A DNA stretch of 64,000 bases from Erinaceus europaeus (lineage: Eukaryota > Chordata > Mammalia > Eulipotyphla > Erinaceidae), in the NCBI RefSeq assembly GCF_950295315.1, contig NW_026647188.1, positions 434,001 to 498,000 on the forward strand, read 5' to 3'. This document shows, piece after piece, positions 22,324 through 32,619 of the stretch. Each line of letters starts with the position of its first letter. The stretch's first letter is position 1. The translations under genes and the position numbers were made by a program. Under the pieces are notes generated by a model. It saw nothing but the letters and a program-made list of their open reading frames with translations. It was not told the origin of the DNA and made no database searches.

Positions 22324-22388
22324 CTTAAGCAGGGCAGCCAGCCCAGACACACTGAAAGCCTCGAAGACTTTCTGATAGACACAGACAT
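22324..22388 (-). CDS. first coding exon of the ARHGAP20-like copy
   Basis: ATG (22386-22388) opens MSVSIRKSSRLSVCLGWLPCL and ends two bases later at the donor AAG|GTATAG. The sister copy at 59817-59881 has an exon of exactly 65 bp with 13-14 of 21 residues the same and the donor at the same place. About 130 bases upstream of the ATG also align (shared GACATCACAGC and CAGAATCTTCAG-like blocks), so the duplicate includes a 5' UTR or promoter stretch. Confidence 0.65.
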
Positions 22389-22774
22389 CCTCTACTCTTC
22401 ACTCCTTGATGCGAAAGAGAAAGCTGGGCACAGCACTGTGCGCACTGTTCAGCTCAGTCTCCGAGACTGAAGATTCCGCTGTAGCCAAGGAACCTGGGCT
22501 GTGATGTCAGTGGTCAAAGGTCAGTGTCATAACTGAGAGTTGACAGAGTTACCCTCTGAAGCCAGTTGCACCTACAGCTTTGAGTCTTTTAATCTTTTTC
22601 TTTAGAGATGACTATAGACTTCCAGGCTGTTATTGGAAATAATAGAGATTGCACAAGCCTTGCCCCTATTTCATGCAGTGGTCATCGTCATCTAATTATA
22701 TAATTCTAAACAGTAAATATCACTGTAGGATATCCACATGGATGCTGTCACAGACACACTATTTCCAGGAGCCT

Positions 22775-22776
<2 letters not shown>

Positions 22777-22808
<32 letters not shown>
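22777..22808. repeat. (TG)n microsatellite
   Basis: Sixteen or so uninterrupted TG units. Confidence 0.97.
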
Positions 22809-22810
<2 letters not shown>

Positions 22811-23164
22811 ATACACAAAGGCAATGTTATCCTCATAAAACCATTTTTGAAAGAATGAATCCATTGGCAAATGAGTTGTGGACATTCTTTGATGACCTGT
22901 GTGCTGAGAGGAGGTGGAGAGCCAGGAGGCCACCTGGCCCACTTTCTAGTTGAGAGCATTATAGAAGGAGAGAAGGAAGAAAGCCCAACCAGTCTTAAGT
23001 CCAGGAGGAGAATGATGTATGTCACCATGGAAATGTTTCCTTTACATACAGTCCTACATCAAGGATGCCTCTATGAGCAAAGACAGAAAGCAGAGAGGGC
23101 ACTGAGTCTTGTCACATACTGTCTGTCAGACTTCTGCCTTTTAATGGACAGTATTTGTTTTAAG

Positions 23165-23455
23165 AGTCACCAGGGGCCTGGCAGTGGTGCACCTGGTAGC
23201 GCACACAAGGAGCCAGGGGCAGGACCTTGTTTTAAGTCCCTGGACCCTATTCCTGGGTGGGGAAGGGAGAGGAGAACACCTCCCAAGTGGTGGAGCAGTG
23301 CTGCTGATGTCTGCCTTTATCCTTCTCTCCCCATGTCTATATCTCTCTGGCGTGGCAAATTAGAAAAGGAAAAAGTGACTGCGGAGAGCAATGGAATCAT
23401 AGTGCAAGCATGAGCCCCAGCAATAACACTGGTGGTTAAAAAATTAAAAAGTCAG
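23165..23455 (+). repeat. SINE type B/A mosaic
   Basis: GGGGCCTGGCAGTGGTGCAC head, then CCCAAGTGGTGGAGCAGTGC and the CT-rich block, ending with GAGCAATGGAATCATAGTGC and AGCCCCAGCAATAACACTGG. It has a type B head and a type A 3' end. Confidence 0.8.
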
Positions 23456-23621
23456 AATAATAAAATTATTTAACTAGACATCCTAGTCTGGTCATACTAC
23501 AAAGCAAGCTAATACAGTTTCTCAATATATAATTATTGATGGGAGAGTATTAGAATGGTATGGAGAAAATGGCTACTAAGAAATTAAAAAAAAAAAGAAA
23601 CTGGTCAAAAACATCCCTGTC

Positions 23622-23957
23622 GGGAGTCGGGCGGTGGCGCAGTGGGTTAAGCGCAGGTGGCGCAAAGCGCAGGGACCGGCGTAAGGATCCCGGTTCGAGC
23701 CCCCGGCTCCCCACCTGCAGGGGAGTCGCTTCACAGGCGGTGAAGCAGGTCTGCAGGTGTCTTTCTCTCCCCTTCTCCGTCTTCCCCTCCTCTCTCCATT
23801 TCTCTCTGTCCTATCCAACAACAAATTGCGTCAACAAGGGCAATAATAATAGCTACAACAAGGGCAACAAAAGGGGGAAAAAATAAATGGCCTCCAGGAG
23901 CGGTGGATTCATGCTGCAGGCACCGAGCCCAGCAATAACCCAGGAGGAGGGAAAAAA
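23622..23957 (+). repeat. SINE type A, full length, young
   Basis: The head GGGAGTCGGGCGGTGGCGC includes an A-box-like TGGCGCAGTGG and is followed by a B box GGTTCGAGCCC. It keeps its CpG dinucleotides and runs to GCAGGCACCGAGCCCAGCAATAACC plus an A tail. A 9-bp target-site duplication, ATCCCTGTC, flanks it (23613-23621 and 23958-23966). The intact CpGs and duplication point to a recent insertion. Confidence 0.95.
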
Positions 23958-23999
23958 ATCCCTGTCTTCTTTCAAAATAACCTGGTTCTGAAGCAGGTA

Positions 24000-24765
24000 T
24001 TCATGGTTAGGCACTGTGGGATGAAACAGAGAGTTTCTTTCAAATGGGAATTTGAATCCTACCTCATCCCAGTCTCAGAATAGAGTCCATGCCTAATACA
24101 TACACTTACTGCATCACTTCCTGGATTGCCTGAGACAATAGAGAAATCTAAAAACATTCCCGATCCATCCAGCAACATATCCAGCAACATTGTACACAGT
24201 TTGAGTCTTCTTTTAAGGTCAGTCTTCCAGCATTTTCTCTCCTTTTTCTTACCACTCTCTTTTTCCTTCCCTTAGGCTCTCAGTCTTCCTCAATATATTC
24301 TAAGACAGTAATAATAGAAGTGAATGAAAACAGATGTACAGAAATTTACAGATCTACTTATATCCCTCTATATAACACACTTGTGCTTGTACTGCATGAA
24401 CAATCTCTATACATTTAGAAATAAGTAATATTATAAGTCATTATCAAGACAATATATTAGATTCACTAAAACGGGTTATTTCAGTTTTTCTAGGAAGGAA
24501 AGGTATCTCAGGTATATTATCTTTTTGTTTATCTGGTACTATTATTTAAATTCTAGACACCGCTTTTTTTGTGTGTGCATTAAGTATCTGAGTGTCAAAG
24601 GAACTGAAAGGACTAGTTTATACCCCTTTGCCTTCATTATTTCTTTCTTCTCTTTCCTTTCAAAGAAATATTTTCCTTTAAGCAAAATGTACTCTTGGTT
24701 ATCACAAATATAGTAATGAGAAAATGAATACATAGTATCTGGACAGAAAAGTCAATATTTTTATG
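24000..24765. other. AT-rich unique sequence
   Basis: No repeat body or exon recognised. Confidence 0.4.
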
Positions 24766-24766
24766 C

Positions 24767-24768
24767 AT

Positions 24769-24813
<45 letters not shown>
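24767..24813. repeat. (TG)n microsatellite
   Basis: More than twenty alternating TG units with one GG interruption at the end. Confidence 0.97.
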
Positions 24814-24829
24814 TGTAATAGAGAGAGGG

Positions 24830-25990
24830 AGAGAAACATGGAGAAGGCCTGTGAGTTTCCTGAGTCATAATCAGCTCTAATAATGATGCCTGATGACCCT
24901 GTCCCCAGAGAGGTTGCAAACCTGGCTCTAGACTAGCCAAGTTGGGTTCATGTCTTGCTGTCCTGGTGTCAGACCAGTTCCTCTATAGGCCTCCAGCTTT
25001 ATAAAGGCAAAGCCCTTCACAGAGATTGAACCCATTCTTCCAGGCCCTGGCAAATATGAAGAGGGCTGCACCCTAGTGTTTGAATTAAAACACCAGCATT
25101 AATCCTGTTTCCCAAATCCAGAGGTCGGAATCTCATAGTAGGTCTTCTGTGGTGGCTCACCCTTGCTTCTGAACACTGAGACCAACAGGCCAACAACTTT
25201 CAATCCCACAGACAGTTCTGTCCTAGTTAGTTTCTGGCTCAGATATGTTCCTTGTAGAAGGAATGGTAACTGGAGCTTCAGAGGCATGTGGCCATCAGTC
25301 CCCCTGGGCATTGCTGGGCTCCTACCTCTCCTCCCATGGGTGTTATGCCTGGACATTTCAGGACCCAGTGGGAGGCTGTCTGAGGACAGAGTTGTCCAGC
25401 AGCAGGGAAGGAGAGGAAAGAGCAGAACATGCTCAGTGTGGCCATGTCTGAGGTTTCTCAAGTGGTCCTTGTTACAGTGCACACAGGCAGAGACATCATG
25501 AGCAGTGAGGCTGCAGCTCTGTGGGCTGCATCAAGGGTGCCATCACGGCCACCCATCCCGGAGCCCAGCCCCTCCCTGGGCCATGTCCCCCATGACAGTA
25601 GAGTTGTGCTGTAGGTCTGTGGATTGAACTAGAGTGAGGTTGCTGAGGAACACTATTAATAATCAAGATAACTGAAGTCGAGGTGGGTGGAGGAGGAAAG
25701 GAGCCTTTTATTTATGCTTGAACCAGGGTCTCAGGTCTTTCTCATAAGTCTGGCACAAGACAAAGGGGCGGTACAGCCTTATATCAGGGCACAGGCTGGA
25801 GAACAAAAGGAGTCATCCCAGAAGCAGAGGCTGCAAGGTTAAGGGGTGGGACTTGGACCCACTGCTCAAGGTCTGTTTGCCTTAGTTATTATTATCTTTC
25901 AGCAGAGCTGTGCCTGGGAAAGAAAGTTTAGCCTCCACAAGAGAGAACCCACTGGTGGTGGGGGAGGATGTCTAGTTGGGCAGGAGTTAG
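24830..25990. other. unique sequence, no gene assigned
   Basis: GC is higher than in the flanks. The ORF at 25163-25501 (112 codons) has no domain or clear exon borders. A segment near 25700-25760 (CCTTTTATTTATGCTTGAAC, CAGGGTCTCAGGTCTTTCTC) may be an antisense LTR fragment, but this is too weak to call. Confidence 0.35.
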
Positions 25991-26004
25991 TGGGGTTATT
26001 GAAG

Positions 26005-26740
26005 CCTCTTCTTAGCAAACATTCAGTCTGTGTCCCCATCCCCACACCCATAGATAAACCACTAGAGTGCTCACACAGTCTTAGAAATAGGTTTACAGTT
26101 TGTTTTTTTTCCCCACACATTTAGACTCAATATCCCATGTATGAGTGAAACCATTCTGTAGTTGTCCTTACTCCTAACTTGCTTCACTGAGCATCATCTT
26201 CTCCAGTTTCAGCCACTTTATCCCAAGGGACACAAGGATATCCTTTTTGATTACTGCATGATACTCTTTTTTTAATCTAGGCATCTGTCAAAAGGACATT
26301 TTGGTTGTTTCCAGGTCTTTGCTATTGTGACTAAAGCAGCTGTGAACATGGGGGTGCACATATCCCTCTGAACCAGTACTTTTCTGTCTTTGGGGTATAT
26401 ACCTAAGAGTGGAATTGCTGTGTCATGTGGTATTTCCTTTTTTATTTGTTTAAGGATTCTCCATACTTAGTTCACCAGTTTGCATCCCACAGGCAGTGCA
26501 GTAGAGTTCCCCTCTCTCCACATCCTCTCTAACACTTACCTTCTGTTGTTTTACTTATGGAGTCCATATCAAAGGTGTGATGGGGTATCTCAAAGTGGTT
26601 TTGATTTGCACATTTCTGATGATGAGTGAACTGGAGCATTTCTGCCTATGTCTGTGGGCCAGGGGTATCTCTAGAGAGTCATCTACTTGTACATTCTGAC
26701 CACATTTTATTGTGTTCTTTTTGTTGAGTTTTCATCTCAC
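26005..26740 (-). mobile_element. L1 3' region, old and diverged
   Basis: The plus strand shows reversed L1 landmarks: CTTACTCCTAACTTGCTTCACTG, GCATGATACTC, TTTTGGTTGTTTCCAGGTCTTTG, GTGAACATGGGGGTGCACAT, TGGAATTGCTG and CCCCTCTCTCCACATCCTCTC. It is diverged from the 51-52 kb and 63 kb L1s, so it belongs to an older subfamily. No open frame remains. Confidence 0.85.
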
Positions 26741-26744
26741 CTTT

Positions 26745-26935
26745 CTCAATTTCTCTCTATATATATCAAAAATAAAACAAAAATGACCACTAGTAGGGCA
26801 ACAAAATTGAAAATAAATAAGTAAATATAAATTTTTTAAAATAAGACCACTAGCAGCTGTGGATTCGTCATTCATGCAGTTACCAAGTCCTAGTGGTAAT
26901 CCTGGTGTTAAAATAAATAAATGCCTTTAGAGAAA
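26745..26935 (+). repeat. SINE 3' part, type A
   Basis: CTCAATTTCTCTCTATATAT, AGGGCAACAAAATTGAAAAT, GACCACTAGCAGCTGTGGAT and GTGGTAATCCTGGTGTTAAA form a 5'-truncated, diverged copy. Confidence 0.65.
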
Positions 26936-27188
26936 ATCCTGGAGTCCTTGCACTTAAACATCTTTATTCCTACTATGCAGGAAGAGCGCACCTAATAAAA
27001 TTCAGGGCGCTGGGTGGAGATGGGCCCTTCTCCATGTGAGGGTAATGGAGAACTGCAGCCCCTGTCCCTGTCCTGCCCCTTGGGCTCAGAGCAGATTCGC
27101 CACTGCCCTTGGCGTGGGTCACACTCCCAGCTCATGCTCATCCTCACCCAGAGACAACTTTTCCCTCAATCCACAGCCTGCAGTGACC

Positions 27189-27281
27189 ATGTTCAGCAGG
27201 GCCTCGAGACAGAAGTGCATCCTTAGCCAGGCCAGCTCAGCGCTGGGGAGAAGCAAGCCCAGAGAAGATGCTGCAGACAAG
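27189..27281 (+). CDS. candidate coding exon, unrecognised
   Basis: A TTTTCCCTCAATCCACAG acceptor lies at 27176. Twelve bases on, ATG opens exactly 31 codons (MFSRASRQKCILSQASSALG, then RSKPREDAADK) ending at AAG|GTAGGC. The peptide is basic then acidic with no domain. The arrangement is what a first coding exon would look like, but no partner exon was found. Confidence 0.28.
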
Positions 27282-27289
27282 GTAGGCAG

Positions 27290-28080
27290 ACAGGCTTCTC
27301 CCTGCCTGGTAGAGACAACCTGGCTTTGTCCAGTTTGCAGATGTGGTGGTGCTCATTCATGCACTTGAAATGCTGTCTCCTAAGTATTCGTTCCAGTGAC
27401 TGGCGAGGTCAGTGAACCTGCCAGAACCCTGCAGGGACTGTTGTTTTCCCAGATTTGACCCCATGAAAGCAGGACCTTAGTCTGCTAGGGGAGGAAACCG
27501 CTCAGCCGTGTGGCAGATGTGCACTGAGGTGTTGTGAAAAGTAGAAAGCTTACACTTTGAGGAGAGAAGCTGCTGGCAGTGGGTTCCTTTTTGGCGACAA
27601 GAACACTGAGGTGGATGGTTGAGGACTGAGGTGGATTTGGGCATTTGGGCAAGAGCTATCCCTCAGAAGTCATAGGCAGCAATAGCAGAGGCAGCAAGGC
27701 ATGCAACTGGATGGTGTGAGAAGAGACAACTGACATCCTGAGGACAGTGTGAAGGGGTCAGTTGAAAGGGGGTTAGGGTGGGGTTGTCCTTGTGCCTTGG
27801 CAGTAACTCAGCAAGAAGAGCCTCAGGCTTGCCTTTGTGACACTGAACTTGGATGTGTGAGGTCTTCTAATCCAGCACTGCTTGTGTGAGAGACGAGTTG
27901 CTTTGCCAGAGGATGTCTTTCTCCTTAAGTAAGTGCTTAAAACTGGAAAACAGAGTTTTTTTAAATGAACTGTAATTCAGGGAGCCTATGGCCATTGGAA
28001 GGTGTGTAAGATAAGAAGGATGTTGTAGCTGTGAATCTCAATGTTATGTGTATTTCTCTCCCTTTTAAAATGATTTAATT
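27290..28080. other. unique sequence, nothing recognised
   Basis: Mixed composition, with no SINE, L1 or exon signal I can support. Confidence 0.4.
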
Positions 28081-28087
28081 ATGAAGG

Positions 28088-28420
28088 TCAAGTCCATTGG
28101 ATAAGAGGGGTACAATTCCACACACAATTCCCAACACCAGATATCTCCAAACTACCCCCTCTCTTGGAAGTTTTCCTATTCTTTATTCTTCTTGGAGTAT
28201 GGGCCCAGGATCATTTTGGGGTGCAGAAGGTGGAACGTCTGGCTTCTGTAATTGCTTTATGGGCATTGACAGGTGGATCCATACTCCCAGCCTGTCTCTC
28301 TCTTTCCCTGGTGGAACAGGGATATGGGGATTTGGGGCTCCAGGACACATTGGTAGAGTTGTCTGCCCAGGGAAGTGAGGTTGGCATCATGGTGTGTGTA
28401 TTTTTTTTTAATGAAATGAT
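28088..28420 (-). mobile_element. L1-like 3'-end repeat, family X
   Basis: TAAGAGGGGTACAATTCC, TTTCCTATTCTTTATTC, ATCCATACTCCCAGCCTGTC and CAGGACACATTGGTAGAGTT follow the same order as 43190-43500 and, reversed, as 44575-44960 and 53375-53825. The poly(T)-like AT-rich left edge is the 3' end of the element. Confidence 0.75.
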
Positions 28421-28911
28421 ACATATAGTAGTGCCTGTGGATAGTAAGTTGTATCTTTACACCTCCATGTGGATGGGTTTAGCACTGTATCAGATCACTC
28501 TGAGTGTTGAACCTAGTTATTTTAAGCATCTAAACAGAGGCTGTGGTAGAAAAGCCAACCATAACAGGATTCATTCAGAAATATCCAGAAGATAATTGCA
28601 AAAGAATAGAGAGTGTGTCAGGCTGGAGAGAGAGATGGAACTAGAATTAAAGCTCCAGACTTTCAGTCCCAAGATACATAAGGCAGTTAATTCCATGGTG
28701 AATGGGTGAACAGCCCCACAGCCCTGGCAGAGTAGTTATTGCTCAGACTACCTCTGGGCCTCTTACTCCTTTCTCACCAAGGCACATCCACAGTGGGGAT
28801 TTGTGGTGCAGGCACTGAATCCCAGCAGTAAACGTGTCATTTATGATAAAGAGATGATACAGACACATGGGAAAGCTCCTTGTCCCTAAACACAGATTCC
28901 CTCCCCCATTT

Positions 28912-29047
28912 TATATAATAGGAATGAGAAAAATTGAGAGGTTAGGGGATATAGAAAGGGAGAAAGATTGACACCTGTAGACCTGCCTTGCCACTTGTGA
29001 AGCATTCCCCCCTGCAGGTGGAGAGTGGGGGCTAGAAACTGGATTCT
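28912..29047 (-). repeat. SINE type B, 3' half, split by a later SINE
   Basis: The reversed body is seen as GATTGACACCTGTAGACCTG, then CCCCCTGCAGGTGGAGAGTG. The head half is displaced to 29328-29400 (GGGCCTTGTGCTTAGTAATA, CTAAACTAGGTGCATCACCG). A short GATTCTT repeat lies at the two junctions. Confidence 0.75.
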
Positions 29048-29327
29048 TTAATTTAGTTTAATTAATTTATTTATTCCCTTTTGTTGCCCTTGTTTTATTG
29101 TTGTAGTTATTATTGTTGTCATTCTTGTTGGATAGGACAGAGAGAAATGGAGAGAGGAGGGGAAGACAGAGGGGGAGAGAGAGAGATACCTGCAGACCTG
29201 TTTTACTGCCTTGAAGTGACTCCCCTGAAGGTAGGGAACTGGGGGCTTGAACTGGAATCCTTATGCAGGTCCTTGGACTTTGCACCACCTGCGTTTAACC
29301 CACTGTGCTACAGCCTGACTGCCAGGA
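29048..29327 (-). repeat. SINE type A inserted in a type B SINE
   Basis: TCCCTTTTGTTGCCCTTGTT (tail), GAGATACCTGCAGACCTGTT, CTCCCCTGAAGGTAGGGAAC and TTAACCCACTGTGCTACAGC (head). The flanks continue the interrupted type B copy. Confidence 0.9.
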
Positions 29328-29400
29328 CATTGATTCTTGCGTGGGCCTTGTGCTTAGTAATATGTGCGCTAAACTAGGTGCATCACCGCCAAATCCTGAC
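29328..29400 (-). repeat. SINE type B, head half
   Basis: The remainder of the type B copy starting at 28912, read toward GATTTGGCGGTGATGCACC on the minus strand. Confidence 0.7.
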
Positions 29401-29401
29401 T

Positions 29402-29570
29402 TTTTTTTTATTGTCAACTTAATACTTATTTACAAAATTGTATGATAATAGGGGTATAATTCCATACTGTTTCAACCACCAGAGGTCTGTGTCCCATTCC
29501 CTGCATTGAAAACTGCAGTCTCCCAAAGTTACCGATATGGGCTGATTCTACTACTTACCATCTGCCTGTC
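29402..29570 (-). mobile_element. L1-like 3'-end fragment
   Basis: T-rich left edge, then GTCAACTTAATACTTATTTAC, GGGGTATAATTCCATACTG and CCACCAGAGGTCTGTGTCCC. It resembles the 3' end of family X in layout but differs in sequence, so it is probably a related subfamily. Confidence 0.5.
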
Positions 29571-29625
29571 TGTCTGTCTATCTAAGATCTATCTTTATCT
29601 ATGTATATATATTTTTCTCCATTAT
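29565..29625. repeat. (CTGT)n/(TATC)n low-complexity tract
   Basis: GCCTGTCTGTCTGTCTATCT and following TATC/TATA units. Confidence 0.85.
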
Positions 29626-29689
29626 TTTTGTGGTCCTACCTTCACTTCCTTTCTAGGTCAGCCCTACACCTATTACCACTTAGAAGGTC

Positions 29690-30010
29690 TCTCCTTGTCA
29701 CACCCTGATCTTCCACCAGTCACTTTTCGCTCCACCCTCTCTATGTCATATCCTGTTTCCACCCTACTTGGAGAGTATAAAAACAGCTGCTCTTCTGATT
29801 AAAGACACTTGGAAATTGTTTTCCGGCTCCGAGAGTTCCAGAGTGTATCTCCTGCGAAGTTAGTGTGGCAAGAGTTCCTGATCCCTCTCCCACGCAGCAT
29901 CCTAGATCGGCTCCAGTTGAGATCTCTCCAAGCCAGAGAGCACTAGCTCCGGAAGAAGCACCCTCAGGCTATCTCGGCAGGTGTTGGTCGGTCAGTCTCT
30001 ACCCCTGGTC
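29690..30010 (+). mobile_element. LTR fragment sharing U3 with the 17.3 kb LTR
   Basis: CTTGTCACACCCTGAT, CCACCAGTCACTTTTC, CTCCACCCTCTCTATGTCAT and TCCTGTTTCCACCCTACTTGG repeat the U3 of the 17215-17667 LTR almost base for base. A TATA-like AGTATAAAAACAGC follows at the same distance, but the R-U5 differs (GATTAAAGACACTTGG, GGCTCCGAGAGTTCC, CCAAGCCAGAGAGCAC). The 3' edge was not resolved. Confidence 0.6.
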
Positions 30011-30019
30011 TGTTCTAGT

Positions 30020-31000
30020 AGAGTAGGGCTCTGGAGAGGTGAAGTTCTGGGAAGCATTGGTGAGATCATCTTCCCAGGGAAGTCAGGATGGAATCACAGT
30101 AGCACCTGCAATTTGGTGGCTGAAAGGCAGTAAGATGGAAAACAGGACAAAATGTTTAGTTAACAGGAACCATAAAGTAAGTATAATGCAGATGAAAGTA
30201 CAGAGCTTAGGATAGAAGGGAGCTAGGAAGTCTATTTTAGGAGTGTTCCTAGGAACTTATGTCTTAGTAATCTTTGCTTGAGCTTTTTAGCTAACATGGA
30301 GGTGGACTAACAATATTGTCTGAAAAGATGGTGTCAGAGTTGAGAGTAGTACTAGAAATCAGGATTAGGGTAGAGAGTTGCTTGCAAATTTAACAAAAAA
30401 TATATAAATGCAATTAACTGTTTACCTCAGTGAGCTAACCTGGGGCTCATATCTATTCATGTTTAGCACTAGAGCCTCTGCAACCTCCAAGTCCCTGTCA
30501 GGCTTAGCTCACAGTTGATAATCACATCTGAGAACATTCTAGGATACACTCACTTCAGAATCAGTCTTCTTTGAGTGGCAGAATAGGATAATCCAGCCTC
30601 CCTTTGGAGAGTAGTTCATAGTGAAGGTATGGTCCTTAGAAGCCCACAGAAGGGCTTATGATGTTGTTCCAAATAGATATGACCAGTGATAATAGAGAGA
30701 GGTCTAGGGGAGAATCTATGGGGTATTCAAGGATTTCCTGTCTAGGACTCCAGGTGATGATAACATGGCCTAATGGTGGCCAAAAAGGTCATAGATAAGT
30801 GAGCTAGTCTCTTGCCCTTATTTGTAGTCTCTTTATCTGATAAGATTAGACTTTCTCCCCATGTTGAGTGTAATTTGTTGTATCCAAACCAGTATTGGAT
30901 TTATGGAATAGGGCCTCATGTTGGGGAGGAAATAGACCTAGGATTTTAGTGAGGTCTTAGTTAGCCTCAAGTTTTTCTTCAGTTACTTGATTAATGATTT
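30020..31000 (-). mobile_element. possible family X extension
   Basis: The start (GCTCTGGAGAGGTGAAGTTC, CATCTTCCCAGGGAAGTCAG, GCACCTGCAATTTGGTGGCT) aligns with 43430-43525. Beyond about 30140 the sequence has no partner inside this window, so the assignment of the rest is a guess. Confidence 0.4.
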
Positions 31001-31007
31001 TTTTTTT

Positions 31008-31108
31008 AATACCAGAGCAGTGCTCAGTTTTGGCTTATGGTAGTATGGGGGGTTGATCTTTGGTCATTAGAGTCTGATTACGTAACCATTATGCTATCTC
31101 CCCCTCGT
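31008..31108 (-). repeat. SINE type C
   Basis: ACCAGAGCAGTGCTCAGTTT, GGGGGTTGATCTTTGGTCAT and CGTAACCATTATGCTATCTC are a reversed type C body and head. Confidence 0.8.
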
Positions 31109-31109
31109 T

Positions 31110-32100
31110 TTTTAATGATTCTAATAATGGTTGTCATAGGGACAGTACTTGTCCTTTACTTGATGTGTAATTTTTGCCTGTATATCTCTTGGCCAGTTGT
31201 ATAGTGTCTCTTCTAAAATTAACCTAAGGGTAACAATAATGCTGATGCTCTGTCAGAAGAGATTTAAAAAGATGGAAGACTATATCGTACTTAAATTCTT
31301 TTTGAGTTATTTGATACTCAACTACATAAAGTGATTGAGAGAAGTGAAGTAAGGGGTAGGAGAGGATGGTGTATAAGCCTAAATAATAAATATGTGATTG
31401 GAGAATTTATGATGACTTCTTTAGGACATTCTACTAGAATACCAGGCTTATGCTATGTAAGTCTAATCATAAAGGGCTATTTATTAAGCACTTTTACTTT
31501 GAGGTATATAATTGTCCCTTGCTTATACTAGGTACATGTAGGCCCTTGCCTGTATTTAATATCTGTAATTTTGTTAGAATATGTGCCATCTGGAAACGAA
31601 CTAGGTAGTCCCATGCAAACACAGACTTTCAAAGTTTTACTTTGCTTATTAAATGCAAGAAGCAATGGCTACTACTCAGATGGAGAACCTTAGTCATATG
31701 CCAGGACCCTGAGTTCCCACCCATACAAATAGCTAGCCTGAGGAAGTCTGGAGGGATGTTCCCAGATACCTCGAGATGGGAGACTATCCAGTGTATCACT
31801 GATCAGAACTCCAGCAAAGATTTTATGGATAAAACCACATGTAAAGGAACAAGAAGATCAAAGATGTTTTTAGTTGAACATACATCAGGAACAATTGTCA
31901 AGGTACAAATTACTTTCAAGGTAGGAGAGACACCAAGAATGTGTTGGCCTTACTTATGATAGTCTTCTCTTACTATGCACTTTTTTGATGCTCCAAGAAA
32001 TATTTGTTTATTCTTAGGTCATTTTCTGCACAAACCCCAAAGCCCTCATGGAAGGAGTCAAACATCAGAGTTACAGATAGTTAATATTTTTTTTAAAAAA
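31110..32100. other. AT-rich sequence, no gene
   Basis: An ORF of 105 codons (31642-31959) is present but lacks any domain. The stretch may be an old interspersed repeat. Confidence 0.35.
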
Positions 32101-32167
32101 TTTAAAAATGCATTTATTTATTAATAGTGAATTTTCCTTCCTTTTATTTTATTTCTTTAATGTAATT

Positions 32168-32278
32168 TTTACCAGAGCATTATTCAGCTCTTGCTTACAG
32201 TGGGGCGGGGGATTGAACTTGGGTCATTGGAGCCTCAGGCATGAGAGTGATTGCATAACCGTTATGCTATCTACCCTT
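32168..32278 (-). repeat. SINE type C
   Basis: TTACCAGAGCATTATTCAGC, GGGGGATTGAACTTGGGTCA and GCATAACCGTTATGCTATCT. Confidence 0.8.
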
Positions 32279-32490
32279 TGCCCTTTTAATCTTTATTTAT
32301 TGGGCAGAGACAACCAGAAGTCAAGAGGGAAGGGGGTGATAGAGAGGGAGAGAGACAGAGAGACACCTGCAGCAATGCTTCACCACTCCCAAAGCTCTCC
32401 CCCTGCAGGTGGGGACTGGGGGCTCAAACTGGGTCCTTGCACATTGTAATACATGTGCCCAACCAGATGCACCACCACCTGGCCTCGTGA
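32279..32490 (-). repeat. SINE type B
   Basis: GAGACACCTGCAGCAATGCT, CCCTGCAGGTGGGGACTGGG, CAAACTGGGTCCTTGCACAT and CACCACCTGGCCTCG make a reversed, nearly complete copy that directly abuts a type C element. Confidence 0.88.
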
Positions 32491-32619
32491 CAAAGAAAAG
32501 AAAGCTTCATGGAACTCATTGTGACACCTGTGTCAGTACCCCCAGCCATTGGTACTGACCAGGAGTGGGAATATTACCTGCTCAGAGGATTCCAATGCAT
32601 TGACATCATTGTTTCTTAG

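Larger units (their letters stand above)
15071..22388 (-). pseudogene. ARHGAP20-like PH/RA gene, disrupted copy
   Basis: At least eight exon-like blocks lie in order on the minus strand: first coding exon (22324-22388), three PH-domain blocks (21009-~21160, 20548-20684, 20032-20073), an RA-like block (~19760-19990), and four C-terminal exons (19467-19530, 16981-17047, 16002-16139, 15071-15489). The PH blocks follow the order of the ARHGAP20 PH domain as I remember it, and a later ESFLLEQL motif resembles the linker before RhoGAP in that family. No RhoGAP arginine-finger motif was found. The second PH block is frame-broken relative to the sister copy at 61809-61958, and the RA-like block is out of frame with the PH block before it. 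Downstream splice phases are intact, so a decaying or remodelled gene are both possible. The family assignment is from memory and moderate. Confidence 0.5.

Noticed and set aside
22210..22470. 86-codon plus-strand ORF resembling the 59786-60001 minus ORF
   Set aside because: The resemblance is real but arises antisense to the duplicated first exon. The coding sense is the other strand, where both copies have an ATG and a donor at the same place.
23622..23720. tRNA gene from A/B boxes
   Set aside because: The boxes belong to a tRNA-derived SINE head. The sequence does not fold into a full cloverleaf followed by a terminator and is repeated dozens of times.
25620..25860. Antisense LTR
   Set aside because: Only a few LTR-like words (a reversed poly(A)-like TTTATTTATG and nearby motifs) without terminal TG/CA or duplicated flanks.
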